Counted from the stretch's first letter, positions 6,694 to 15,810 are shown. The stretch is DNA of 18,254 nt from CAYMEV01 sp964431655 [NCBI: uncultured bacterium] (GCA_964431655.1 CAYSKJ010000018.1:11755-30008), one strand, 5' to 3'. The notes: generated by a model not told the origin, from the letters alone. Made by a program: numbers and translations.

Positions 6694-8667
6694 ATGAAAA
6701 AGATTCTCAGTATTCCTGCAATAATGTGCTCCATCAGGCTATATGCCCTGACATTGGCAATGTTTTTTGTTTACAGGATTATTCTGTTTTTGACCGAGCT
6801 TGATAAAGTACCTGATTCCGTTACCCTGTTTGAGATACTGAAGGTCTTCTTCATAGGCTTTAGATTTGACAGTGTGGTTGTCTGCAGCATACTGCTGATT
6901 CCCTATGTATTTCTGACTGTCCTTTATTTTATTAAAGCCTTACATCAATTATACCTTCATATCTGTATTTGTTTTATTATTATTTTTTTTACAGTTTCCT
7001 TTCTAATATCATCCATCGATATTCCCTATTTCAACCATTTTTTTTCCAGGCTGTCATTTTCAGCTTTCCAGTGGCTTGACACCCCGGGCACAGTCCTGCG
7101 GATGATTATTGGCGAACCAGAATACTGGCTGGCTGTTATACCTTTTCTCTTATCCCTGTCTATACTTTATAATTTCAAGAAAAAACTGCTGTTATCCTTC
7201 AGAAATATTCCGGATACATCAGAAGATATGCTTCCTGCAGGCTGGCAAATATTTATCAGCGCAGTCTTCCTCGGGCTTCTTGTCATTGGAATAAGAGGAA
7301 GGATAGAATTCATGTCGCCTATCCGCGTAGGTACTGCCTATTTTACAAATAACGGCCTGCTCAACCAGCTGGGCCTCAACCCTAACTATACACTTCTGAG
7401 AAGCATGGTAGACAGTTTCAATGCTGAAAATGCATGCTACAGCATTATGGACAGCCAGGAAGCAATTAGAAATGTACAGACCTATCTGGACATAAAGCCC
7501 CTCTCTGACGAATATCCCATACTCCGGAAAACAGATTTCGGAAGCGAGCCATCCAATCCCTGCAATGTAATAGTTATCATTATGGAAAGCATGCAGGCTG
7601 CCAAGTTGAGCCGGCATGGCAGCAGGAAAAACCTGACGCCCTTTCTGGATAAAATTTGCCTGGAGGGTTATTATTTTGAGAATGCCTACACTGCAGGGGT
7701 ATCCACTCATCATGGAATTTTCAGCACTCTTTTCTCATTTCCCGCCATATTCCGCAGGCATAGCATGAAAAATGTATCCATGCTCAAATACCAGGGGCTG
7801 GCAACAACCTTGGTTCAAAAAGGTTATTCTGCAGTCTACTTTACTACCCATGACGGGCAATTCGATAATATCGAGGGTTTTTTAAAGGCAAATGACTTTG
7901 AAACTGTTGTTTCAAAGAAAGACTATCCGTTTGTTAAAAGGAAAACACCTTTTGGTGTACCTGATGACTATATGTTTAAATTCTCACTTCCCAGGCTCAA
8001 TGAACTATATTCAAAGAAAAGTCCCTTCCTGGCTGTTTATCTAACTACCAGCGACCACAAGCCATACCATATCCCTGATTATTTCATCCCAAAAACATCA
8101 AAGATAAGGGACCAGGTAGTGGAATATGCCGATTTCTCCCTTGCTAAATTTATAGAACTTTGCAGAAAGGAAGCCTGGTTTAAGGATACTCTCTTTGTCT
8201 TTGTGGCTGACCATGGACTGCCCAGGGGCTCTCTTTATGACCTCTCCCTGGATTACCACCATACACCCCTTCTGTTTTATGCCCCGGAGATAATTCAGAA
8301 ACCTCAGGTTTTCACTAACTTTGCCACCCAGATGGATATATTCCCGACAATTATGGGTATTCTAAAGATACCATACCTGAACAATACGCTCGGTACAGAT
8401 TTACTGTCCCATAAACGGCCGTGGGCATTCTTCTGCGAATATGATAAATACGGTGTAATAAACGATGACTGGCTTCTTGTAGCCAGGGATAACAAGACTG
8501 TATCCCTTTACAGATACCGGGAAAGGGATGCAGAGGACTATTCCTCCCAATTCCCTGATATAGTGAGGGAAATGAAATGCTATGCAGAATCAAACATGCA
8601 GACATACCTTCACCTTGCCATGCTTAAAAAAACATTCTATGAGGATAAGCAGCCATGTCAGCCGTGA
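6694..8667 (+). CDS. LTA synthase family membrane phosphoglycerol/phosphoethanolamine-type transferase
   Basis: The ATG at 6694 begins MKKILSIPAIMCS and gives 657 residues; an upstream TTG at 6640 lies inside the promoter-like AT tract. About five hydrophobic helices fill the first 210 residues, followed by an extracytoplasmic sulfatase-fold domain (about 290-625). Metal and catalytic residues of the LtaS/OpgB/EptA superfamily are visible: E298 in IVIIMES, the likely nucleophile T338 in TAGVSTHHGIFSTLFSFP, H455 in TTSDHKPYH, and D506/H507 in FVADHGLPRG. These enzymes move a phosphoglycerol or related head group from a phospholipid to a glycan, lipid or polymer outside the membrane. The precise donor cannot be read from the sequence. 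It overlaps the radical SAM gene by 13 bases, which suggests co-expression and a shared product. Confidence 0.88.
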   Translation: MKKILSIPAIMCSIRLYALTLAMFFVYRIILFLTELDKVPDSVTLFEILKVFFIGFRFDSVVVCSILLIPYVFLTVLYFIKALHQLYLHICICFIIIFFTVSFLISSIDIPYFNHFFSRLSFSAFQWLDTPGTVLRMIIGEPEYWLAVIPFLLSLSILYNFKKKLLLSFRNIPDTSEDMLPAGWQIFISAVFLGLLVIGIRGRIEFMSPIRVGTAYFTNNGLLNQLGLNPNYTLLRSMVDSFNAENACYSIMDSQEAIRNVQTYLDIKPLSDEYPILRKTDFGSEPSNPCNVIVIIMESMQAAKLSRHGSRKNLTPFLDKICLEGYYFENAYTAGVSTHHGIFSTLFSFPAIFRRHSMKNVSMLKYQGLATTLVQKGYSAVYFTTHDGQFDNIEGFLKANDFETVVSKKDYPFVKRKTPFGVPDDYMFKFSLPRLNELYSKKSPFLAVYLTTSDHKPYHIPDYFIPKTSKIRDQVVEYADFSLAKFIELCRKEAWFKDTLFVFVADHGLPRGSLYDLSLDYHHTPLLFYAPEIIQKPQVFTNFATQMDIFPTIMGILKIPYLNNTLGTDLLSHKRPWAFFCEYDKYGVINDDWLLVARDNKTVSLYRYRERDAEDYSSQFPDIVREMKCYAESNMQTYLHLAMLKKTFYEDKQPCQP

Positions 8668-10016
8668 ATAATAGAAAAAAGTACCAATGTACCTGGCCCT
8701 GGACAACCCTTGTGATACTCAGCGATGGAAGGGCAGTGTGCGGATGTGCCGATCCCTATGCCCAAAAGGTGCTTGGAGATACCAGGGAAAAAAGCATATC
8801 TGATATATGGAACGGGTCTCAGGCAGTCAAGCTCCGGAATGAGCTTAAAACCAACGGCTATTCTGATTTCTGCAGGGACTGCCCCCTTAAATCCTTCACA
8901 TGGGAAGATGGACAGGATGCCGGCTATGGAGAGACTCCTTTATATCCCAGCAGGCTTTTTATAGAACCCTCCTCCCGGTGCAATCTATCCTGCTACCGGG
9001 CATGCTGCGGGAAAAACAGCAAATTGTCGGATTTCAGGGAAAAAGGGTTTCTTGACAGGGAATTATTTAAAAAAATAATCGATGAATCTGGTGAATACCT
9101 GGTCAGAGTGGATCTTTTCAATTACGGGGAAACCTTCCTGAATAAAGACGCGGTATGGATGTGCAGTTATATAAAACAAAATTATCCGGAAATCTACCTT
9201 TTTGCCAGCACCAATGGCCTGGCTTTTACCGAATCTTCCATTATCCAGCTCATTGATTCAGGTATTGACGAACTGACCTTCTCCATTGACGGTTCTTCCC
9301 AGGAATCCTATGAGCGTTACAGGATCGGGGGTAATTTTGATAAGGCACTGAACAACCTTAAATTCCTCATAAAAGAAAGAAACAAAAGTAGTTCAAGACT
9401 GCCCTGGGTAAGCTGGCGCTATATCCTTTTTAAATGGAATGACAGCGATGACGAAATGTCCAGGGCCATAAACATTGCAAAAGACTCAGGAGTAGACCGG
9501 CTTACCTGGGAGATAACCAGCCACCCGGAGGACGCCTTTTCCAGAAGATTCATCCCGGGAACCGAACCTTACAGAAGGATTGAAAATGAGATATGGGACA
9601 ATAGCTATCTTGGAAATGCAATACCTGCAAGAACACCCCAGGCTATGATCAGGGTTAATGGTCTCTGCTCTATTTTACCGGTAATTGCTGCAAAAAACCG
9701 CAAAAGAATCCTTAAATTAAAGATAAGGAATATATCTGATGCTGTATTTTACAAAGATGCACCTTACGGACGGAGACTGGTAAGGCTGGGTGCTCAGCTC
9801 TTCAGTAAAAACAGGGATCTGATTGACCTTAATTTCGCCCGGGCTTTCCTAAAAAAAGACCTTTACGGCTATGAAGTCTCTGAAATTGCCATCACCATTC
9901 CGCCCATTGAAAAGACCGGCCTTTACAGGCTGAAATTCGACATGGTGATGGAAGGCATTGACTGGTTTGAAAAAGCAGGATCCCGCGTGCTCTGGAAATG
10001 GCTTTTAGTTTTGTAA
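8655..10016 (+). CDS. Radical SAM protein with N-terminal SPASM-like domain and C-terminal beta-sandwich
   Basis: The 453-residue protein has three parts. Residues 10-80 look like a SPASM domain (C12, then DGRAVCGC with C29/C31, SISDIWNGSQAVKLR, and CRDC with C73/C76), which would hold an auxiliary iron-sulfur cluster. Residues 98-300 are a radical SAM core: IEPSSRCNLSCYRACCGK, NYGETFLNKD in place of the usual GEP motif, STNG and SIDGSSQESYERYR. The cluster cysteines are C109, C113, C117 and C118, a CX3CX3CC pattern instead of CX3CX2C. Residues 350-453 resemble the beta-sandwich found in polysaccharide-export and glycosyltransferase proteins (RRLVRLGAQL, then ITIPPIEKTGLYRLKFDM and GIDWFEKAGS). 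It overlaps the LtaS-like gene by 13 bases, with GAGG ten bases before its ATG. A redox modification of an envelope glycan or peptide is inference. Confidence 0.8.
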   Translation: MSAVNNRKKYQCTWPWTTLVILSDGRAVCGCADPYAQKVLGDTREKSISDIWNGSQAVKLRNELKTNGYSDFCRDCPLKSFTWEDGQDAGYGETPLYPSRLFIEPSSRCNLSCYRACCGKNSKLSDFREKGFLDRELFKKIIDESGEYLVRVDLFNYGETFLNKDAVWMCSYIKQNYPEIYLFASTNGLAFTESSIIQLIDSGIDELTFSIDGSSQESYERYRIGGNFDKALNNLKFLIKERNKSSSRLPWVSWRYILFKWNDSDDEMSRAINIAKDSGVDRLTWEITSHPEDAFSRRFIPGTEPYRRIENEIWDNSYLGNAIPARTPQAMIRVNGLCSILPVIAAKNRKRILKLKIRNISDAVFYKDAPYGRRLVRLGAQLFSKNRDLIDLNFARAFLKKDLYGYEVSEIAITIPPIEKTGLYRLKFDMVMEGIDWFEKAGSRVLWKWLLVL

Positions 10017-10020
10017 TATA

Positions 10021-11883
10021 TCAGGAATCCAGGGATTTTATAATCCGTTCAATGCTTTCAAACCTGCTTCCAGCCATGCTTATCTGTATTCCCTGAACCC
10101 GGTTTCTTATCTTTGAGATAATTTCTACAGCTATATCAATGCCGGTATTTACAGCATCTTCCTTGGATCTGGCTTTGGACATCCGTTCATAAAGATCATC
10201 CGGGACCCAGGCCCCGGGGATCTCATTTCTCATAAAGTCAGCATTCGCCTGGCTTGTAAGGGGCCATACTCCCGCAAGCACTGGTATCCTGATGTTCTTT
10301 TTATCAATTTTTTCCAGGAAACCAAATAGAAGCCCTATATCAAATACCGGCTGTGTAATTGCGTATTCTGCACCCGCATCTACCTTCCAGTAAAAACGCT
10401 CCAGTTCAAAATCGATATTTATGGCTCCCGGGTTTGCCCCAACCCCCATGTAAAATGCTGTAGGCCTGCCTATGCTGTTTTTACCCAGGTCCATACCTTT
10501 GTTTAAGGTTTTTACCATATTTGTAAGACCAACAGAATCTATATCAAAAACAGCTGTAGCATCAGGATAGGTACCCATCTTAGGAGGGTCCCCGGTTATG
10601 AGCAGGAGATTCTTAATGCCCAGGGCATGGGCTCCCAGCATATCCGACTGCATTCCAAGTATATTCCTGTCCCTGCAGGTGTAATGGAGGATTGTCTCAA
10701 CTCCGGTATTGTTCTGCAGAAGAACAGCTGAAGCAAGGGCTGACATTCTTGCCGAAGCCCTGGGACCATCTGGTATGTTGAAGGCATCAATATCCAGCAG
10801 TTTCAGCCTGCTGGAAATATCAAGGAAGGACTTAAGCTTGGTTCCCCGTGGAGGAACTATCTCAACGGAAACGACAAATTTTTGATTAATTATCTTCCTT
10901 GCAAAACCAGATTTGAGTTCAGGGGCTATTTCCTTTGAGGCACTGGGCAATTCGGTCAGAGTGCATTTTTCCTTTCTTTCCGGAGGGGTCTTCATTACCT
11001 TCACCGACATAGTAAGGGATTTAACTGCCTTGGCCATCTGTCTCGTATGTTCAGGTGTAGTTCCACAGCAGCCTCCAATAATCCTGATGCCGGCATTAAT
11101 ATATCTCTTTGTGTATTCTGCAATATACTCAGGCGTGCAGAAATAAATATTACGCCCGTTGACATTCCTCGGCCTTCCAGCTTCAGGCATGACGCACAGG
11201 GGTTTCTGGGTGCATTTCAGCATCTTCTGAGCTGTCTCTAAAAGGACCTTTGGCCCCTCTCCGCAGTTAAGGCCAATAATATCCGCCCCCCAATCATCTA
11301 TTCTGCTGGTAAATATCTCGGGGGTGGTTCCGTATAATGAAGTACCGTCAATTCCCACTGTCATCATGGCTATTACAGGTATGTAGCTGTCCAGTTCCTT
11401 CACGGCTTTTATTGCCTGCTCTATCTCTGAGATATCGGTAAAGGTCTCTATGACTATGAGGTCAACCCCTCCATCAAGAAGGGCTTCCGCCTGCTCCCTG
11501 AAAGCCGTCCTGGCCTCGCTTCTGCTGGTAGGGCCCCAGGGCTCAATCTTTATTCCCAGTGGGCCTATGGAACCTCCGATATATACATTACCCCGGGATA
11601 CTCCCCTGGCTATCTTCGCACCCTTGTAATTTATCTCCTGCACCTTGGTTTCCAGATTATAATTTTTAAGCTTGTAATGGTTTGCACCGAAGGTATTTGT
11701 CTCTATAACCTCTGCACCCGCAGATACATATTCCTGGTGGATCTGGCTTATGATTCCAGGGTCAGATATATTCAGCTCGTCATAACAGCGGTTAATGAAA
11801 ATTCCCTTATTATAAATCATAGTACCCATAGCCCCGTCAAAGAGCATTATCCTTTTTTCATCCAGATACTCCAGGAATTCCAT
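10021..11883 (-). CDS. Bifunctional homocysteine S-methyltransferase / methylenetetrahydrofolate reductase
   Basis: The protein has 620 residues and two enzymes. Residues 1-290 are a homocysteine methyltransferase domain: LFDGAMGTMI, ETNTFGAN, and the zinc ligands C207 (GLNCGEGP) and C272/C273 (GGCCGTTPEH). Residues 335-610 are a MetF-type reductase: VSVEIVPPRG with the proton-relay Glu at 341, LLITGDPPKMG (427-437) for flavin binding, and ITQPVFD (509-515). Together they would reduce methylene-THF to methyl-THF and pass a methyl group to homocysteine, making methionine. This fusion is known in bacteria (YitJ-like); it has no cobalamin-binding or reactivation domain. The ATG has AAGGAG eight bases upstream. 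It ends four bases from the convergent radical SAM gene and is divergent from purL, another folate-linked pathway. Confidence 0.92.
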   Translation of the reverse strand: MEFLEYLDEKRIMLFDGAMGTMIYNKGIFINRCYDELNISDPGIISQIHQEYVSAGAEVIETNTFGANHYKLKNYNLETKVQEINYKGAKIARGVSRGNVYIGGSIGPLGIKIEPWGPTSRSEARTAFREQAEALLDGGVDLIVIETFTDISEIEQAIKAVKELDSYIPVIAMMTVGIDGTSLYGTTPEIFTSRIDDWGADIIGLNCGEGPKVLLETAQKMLKCTQKPLCVMPEAGRPRNVNGRNIYFCTPEYIAEYTKRYINAGIRIIGGCCGTTPEHTRQMAKAVKSLTMSVKVMKTPPERKEKCTLTELPSASKEIAPELKSGFARKIINQKFVVSVEIVPPRGTKLKSFLDISSRLKLLDIDAFNIPDGPRASARMSALASAVLLQNNTGVETILHYTCRDRNILGMQSDMLGAHALGIKNLLLITGDPPKMGTYPDATAVFDIDSVGLTNMVKTLNKGMDLGKNSIGRPTAFYMGVGANPGAINIDFELERFYWKVDAGAEYAITQPVFDIGLLFGFLEKIDKKNIRIPVLAGVWPLTSQANADFMRNEIPGAWVPDDLYERMSKARSKEDAVNTGIDIAVEIISKIRNRVQGIQISMAGSRFESIERIIKSLDS

Positions 11884-11920
11884 TTTGCTTCTCCTTGATC
11901 ATGTTTTATATAATATCCGG

Positions 11921-11951
11921 ATTATAATAACCGGTTTTACCTGCTTGTAAA
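11921..11951 (-). promoter_or_regulatory. Possible promoter for the methyltransferase/reductase gene
   Basis: On the minus strand TATAAT is perfect (11926-11921) and TTTACA (11951-11946) could be the -35 box, but the spacer of 19 is long. ATCCGGAT (11914-11922) is an 8-base palindrome next to the -10 box. The shared 175-base divergent region shows no riboswitch fold that I recognise. Confidence 0.4.
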
Positions 11952-12001
11952 TTAATAAAGGAAGATTAATTGCACAGCCCTGGACGCAGTTTATTATATT
12001 A

Positions 12002-12033
12002 TTGACATAAATAAATTATCTGTAAGATATATT
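12002..12033 (+). promoter_or_regulatory. Possible promoter for purL
   Basis: A perfect TTGACA lies at 12002-12007. Candidate -10 boxes are TAAGAT (12023-12028, spacer 15) and TATATT (12028-12033, spacer 20); neither spacing is ideal. The position, 26-57 bases before the purL start, is right for a promoter. Confidence 0.4.
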
Positions 12034-12045
12034 ATTGAATTTCTT

Positions 12046-12051
12046 TAGGAG
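12046..12051 (+). promoter_or_regulatory. Ribosome binding site fixing the purL start
   Basis: TAGGAG ends seven bases before the ATG at 12059. It lies downstream of the in-frame TTG at 12035, so the ATG is the real start. Confidence 0.7.
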
Positions 12052-12058
12052 ACCTATT

Positions 12059-15025
12059 ATGAACCACAGGATTGAAGTAGCCAAACTCCCCGGATACCAG
12101 ACCCAGGCAAATATACTCAAAAAGCAGATAAAGGCTGATCTGTCTATTGTACTTAAGGATATTTTTATCATTGACATATATATGCTGAAAGCCCCACAGC
12201 TGTCTCCTGCAGACATAAACAGGGCTGCTGAGGAAATTTTCTGTGACCCTGTAACAGAGAATTATCTCGTTGATGAACCCCTCGCCGGGGAGATGGCCTA
12301 TGATTTCATTGCTGAAATCGGATTTAAGAAAGGGGTCAAAGATAATATGGCGGACACATCAAAAGATGCCCTGGCTGATATGTTTCCCTTTCTAGACAGA
12401 GAGAAGATAATTATTTCTACAGCCAGGCAGTACATTTTCAAAGGTATCAACAGCAAAACAGACCTGGAAAATATAATTATCAATGAATTAGGGAATCCAC
12501 TGATAAACCGCTGGAATATCCATCAAAAAACCTCCCAAGCTAATATAACAAGCGTATTTTTATCCCCTGATACCTGTGAATCGGCTTCAGAACCAGTTGT
12601 TTCTGAAATAAGCCTTAATTCCTCTGTTTCTGATATTATGAAAATCTCTCAGGAAAATCACCTTTTTCTATCTGTTGAGGAAATACAAACCATCCTTAGT
12701 TTCTATGCCGGGGAAGATTTCCAGAGCGCAAGGCAGGTTTTCGGCATTACCAGGAATATTACGGACTGCGAGCTTGAATGCCTGGCCCAGACCTGGTCTG
12801 AACACTGCAAGCATAAGATATTCAATGCCCTTATAAGCTATAATGACGGTAAGAAAATTATCAGGATTGATTCCCTGTTCAATACCTATATCAGGAAAAC
12901 TACCAGATTGCTCTCAGAGAAGCAGGGCTTCCTTCTGACAGTATTTTCTGATAATGCAGGCATAGTGGACTGGGAAGAGGATTATGCTGTCGCCATGAAG
13001 GTTGAAACCCATAACAGCCCCTCGGCCCTGGATCCCTATGGCGGAGCTATAACCGGCATTGTAGGTGTAAACCGCGATATTCTCGGCTGTGGTCTGGGAG
13101 CCAAACCTTTGTTCAATATAGATGTATTCTGCTTCGGTCCGCCGGATTTTAAGGGAAATATCCCCGGTAATCTTTTTCACCCGAGGACGGTTTTCCGCGG
13201 GGTACACAAGGGCATAGAGCATGGAGGCAACAGGAGCGGAATACCAACTATCAGCGGTTCAATTGTATTTGATGAGACTTTCATAGGCAAACCACTGGTA
13301 TTTTGCGGAACATGCGGGATACTTCCAAAAATAACGCCGAAGGGCCCGAGCCATGTAAAGAGCTCACGGCCGGGTGACAATATTGTGATGCTGGGGGGTA
13401 GAATCGGCAAGGACGGCATCCACGGCGCTACTTTCTCATCAGCGGAGCTTACCATGGAAAGCCCGTCAAGCGCCGTTCAGATTGGAGATCCCTTCACTCA
13501 GAAAAAGATGACGGATTTCATCCTGAAAGCAAGAGACCTGGGCCTTTACAACAATATAACAGACAATGGAGCCGGAGGGCTCTCGTCCAGCGTGGGTGAA
13601 ATGGCCCAGTCCGCGGGGGGTGCTTTTCTTGACCTTTCAAAAGCCCCTCTCAAGTATTCAGGGCTTATGCCCTGGGAGATATTCTTATCCGAATCCCAGG
13701 AGAGAATGACTCTTTCAGTTCCCGATGAAAGCCTTCAGGATTTTCTCAGCCTTGCAGAAATGATGGATACGGAAGCTACTGTGCTCGGCAGATTCACTGA
13801 TGATGGCTATCTCAAGGCGGTTTACGGCAATACTCCTGTTCTCTGCCTGCCCCTTTCATTCCTCCATGACGGCCTGCCGAGGCTCAGGCTTGATGCTGAA
13901 TGGCATGAAATAAAAGAGTTCAGAGTCATGGATGACGACCTCCCTGATCCTGCCGAAGCACTGCCGGCACTCCTTAAAAGCTGGAATATCGCCAGCAAGG
14001 AATACTGGGTAAGGCAATATGACCATGAGGTTCAGGGTTTAAGCCTGATCAAACCCTTTGTAGGGAAAAAACTGGACGGTCCTTCCGACGGAACATCCAT
14101 AAGGACTGGTTTCGGCCTTGAAAGCGGTATCGGCATAGGCCTGGGACTGATCCCCAGGTACTCCAGAGCAGACACCTATCACATGGTCACCAATTCAGTG
14201 GATGAAGCGGTCAGAAACCTGATATGCACCGGGGCTGACCCAGACAGGATTTTCGGCCTCGATAACTTCTGCTGGCCGGACCCAATCCAAAGCGAAAAAA
14301 CCCCGGATGGCAAATATAAACTGGCTCAGCTGGTAAGAGCACTCCAGGGGCTTTTTGATATAACCCAGGCCTATGAAATACCCCTTATCAGCGGAAAAGA
14401 TTCAATGAAAAACGATTATGGAAAGGGAAAAGATAGGATAAGCATACTCCCGACCCTCCTCTTTACAGCCATAGGCAGAGTAGAAAATATCAGTAACGGA
14501 CAGACCACGGATTTTAAAAAGCCCGGAACTCTTATCGCTGTAGCGGGGCTTACCAGGGATGAACTTCAAAACAGTCAGCTTTATGAAATATACGATATCC
14601 AGGGAGGTACCATCCCCAGGGTAGACTTTAAGTCCAATATCTCTCTTTTCAGGAAGATATACCTTATGCTTAAGGAAAACCTTCTGCTTTCCATACATGA
14701 TATCAGCGACGGCGGACTGGCATGTGCCCTTGCGGAGTCAGCCATAGGCGGAGAACTGGGTTTTGAGGTTGATCTTGCCAGGGTACCCGCCCCGGGATGG
14801 ATGCACCCGGCCAGGACAATGTTTTCTGAATCCCCCGGAAGATTCGTCCTGAGCTTCGCGCAGGAAGCCCTTCCCCATGTACGGAAGATTGTAGAGGGCT
14901 CTTCTTTTGCAGTGATCGGCGAGGTCAGGGAAAGCAGGGCTATGATTTTCAGTTCAGAGAAGGCTGTTTACAGGTATAGCCTGGATGAGATAAAGGATGC
15001 CTTCTGCAGAACCCTGATTTTTTAA
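12059..15025 (+). CDS. purL: Phosphoribosylformylglycinamidine synthase, large PurL with PurS-like N-terminus and no glutaminase domain
   Basis: From the ATG at 12059 the protein has 988 residues. The first 155 or so resemble the duplicated PurS-like region of large PurL proteins. The synthase body follows, with LAQTWSEHCKHK (T245-C250), MKVETHNSPSALDPYGGA (around 313), DNGAGGLSSSVGEMAQ (502 onward) and SIHDISDGGLACALAES in the second AIRS-like half. It uses ATP and ammonia to convert FGAR to FGAM, the fourth step of purine synthesis. It is longer than the small PurL (about 740 residues) of PurSQL systems and shorter than the 1,250-1,300-residue single-chain enzyme. The missing glutaminase is encoded next door as purQ, 11 bases away. 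The frame is intact. Confidence 0.93.
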   Translation: MNHRIEVAKLPGYQTQANILKKQIKADLSIVLKDIFIIDIYMLKAPQLSPADINRAAEEIFCDPVTENYLVDEPLAGEMAYDFIAEIGFKKGVKDNMADTSKDALADMFPFLDREKIIISTARQYIFKGINSKTDLENIIINELGNPLINRWNIHQKTSQANITSVFLSPDTCESASEPVVSEISLNSSVSDIMKISQENHLFLSVEEIQTILSFYAGEDFQSARQVFGITRNITDCELECLAQTWSEHCKHKIFNALISYNDGKKIIRIDSLFNTYIRKTTRLLSEKQGFLLTVFSDNAGIVDWEEDYAVAMKVETHNSPSALDPYGGAITGIVGVNRDILGCGLGAKPLFNIDVFCFGPPDFKGNIPGNLFHPRTVFRGVHKGIEHGGNRSGIPTISGSIVFDETFIGKPLVFCGTCGILPKITPKGPSHVKSSRPGDNIVMLGGRIGKDGIHGATFSSAELTMESPSSAVQIGDPFTQKKMTDFILKARDLGLYNNITDNGAGGLSSSVGEMAQSAGGAFLDLSKAPLKYSGLMPWEIFLSESQERMTLSVPDESLQDFLSLAEMMDTEATVLGRFTDDGYLKAVYGNTPVLCLPLSFLHDGLPRLRLDAEWHEIKEFRVMDDDLPDPAEALPALLKSWNIASKEYWVRQYDHEVQGLSLIKPFVGKKLDGPSDGTSIRTGFGLESGIGIGLGLIPRYSRADTYHMVTNSVDEAVRNLICTGADPDRIFGLDNFCWPDPIQSEKTPDGKYKLAQLVRALQGLFDITQAYEIPLISGKDSMKNDYGKGKDRISILPTLLFTAIGRVENISNGQTTDFKKPGTLIAVAGLTRDELQNSQLYEIYDIQGGTIPRVDFKSNISLFRKIYLMLKENLLLSIHDISDGGLACALAESAIGGELGFEVDLARVPAPGWMHPARTMFSESPGRFVLSFAQEALPHVRKIVEGSSFAVIGEVRESRAMIFSSEKAVYRYSLDEIKDAFCRTLIF

Positions 15026-15036
15026 GGAGTACATTT

Positions 15037-15810
15037 ATGAGAAAACCATTAGCCATAATACTTACAGGATACGGTATAAACTGTGATTATGAAACTGAGC
15101 ATGCTTTCCTTGCAGCCGGAGCAGACACCAGGAGACTTCATTTCAATGAGCTTACACAAAACAAGGATATTCTCAGAAATGCCCATATATTTGCCATCCC
15201 CGGCGGTTTCAGCTTCGCGGATGATATTGCATCCGGCAAAATTCTGGCAAATAAACTTAAATTCAAGCTTATGGATGTCCTGACCGAATTTATAAACAGA
15301 GGCAGGCTTATCATCGGAATATGCAATGGTTTCCAGGTCCTGATCAGACTCGGGCTTCTTCCGGGATACCCCATGATGGCCCAGCATGCATCCCTTAGCA
15401 TAAATGATTCCAGCATCTTTGAAGACCGGTGGGTATATCTGAAAACCAGGGAAAAAAATCCATGTGTTTTTTTAAATGGAATAAAAAGGATGTTTCTGCC
15501 TGTCCGCCACATGGAGGGCAAGCTGGTCATAAAGGATAAAAACATCCTGGAAAAGGTAAAGAATAACAGGTCTGACTGTCTTATTTACACATCACCATCA
15601 GGTGATAAAGCCCATTATCCATATAACCCCAATGGTTCTTTGTGCGATATTGCCGGATTATGCGACAGAACTGGAAGAATATTCGGCCTGATGCCCCATC
15701 CGGAGGCTTATAACCATCCCTCGAATAACCCTTATTATATGAGTCTCTGTAACCAGGATTTCCCCTCAGGCCTGGAGATAATGAAAAATGCAGTAATATA
15801 CTTCCAGTAA
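15037..15810 (+). CDS. purQ: Phosphoribosylformylglycinamidine synthase glutaminase subunit PurQ
   Basis: The 257-residue class I glutamine amidotransferase has nucleophile C96 in IIGICNGFQVLIRLGLLPG and H221/E223 in GLMPHPEAYNHPSNNP near the C-terminus. IPGGFSFADDIASGKILA (54-71) is characteristic of PurQ. It hydrolyses glutamine and passes ammonia to PurL. At 257 residues it is longer than the PurQ of Bacillus-type PurSQL complexes (about 225) and closer to the glutaminase domain of single-chain enzymes, which fits its pairing with a large PurL. AAGGAG (15024-15029) overlaps the purL stop and lies seven bases before the ATG, so the two are translationally linked. Confidence 0.93.
   Translation: MRKPLAIILTGYGINCDYETEHAFLAAGADTRRLHFNELTQNKDILRNAHIFAIPGGFSFADDIASGKILANKLKFKLMDVLTEFINRGRLIIGICNGFQVLIRLGLLPGYPMMAQHASLSINDSSIFEDRWVYLKTREKNPCVFLNGIKRMFLPVRHMEGKLVIKDKNILEKVKNNRSDCLIYTSPSGDKAHYPYNPNGSLCDIAGLCDRTGRIFGLMPHPEAYNHPSNNPYYMSLCNQDFPSGLEIMKNAVIYFQ

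Noticed and set aside
7219-7713. A 164-codon minus-strand frame inside the LtaS-like gene
   Set aside because: The opposite strand carries the conserved metal and nucleophile motifs, so this is a shadow.
12035-12058. TTG at 12035 as purL start
   Set aside because: The ribosome site TAGGAG lies downstream of it and correctly spaced for the ATG at 12059.
11884-12058. SAM, cobalamin or purine riboswitch in the divergent leader
   Set aside because: I looked for conserved paired cores on both strands and found only short palindromes; the leaders are too short for the common classes.
15138-15545. A 135-codon minus-strand frame inside purQ
   Set aside because: It is antisense to the purQ catalytic region and has no ribosome site.
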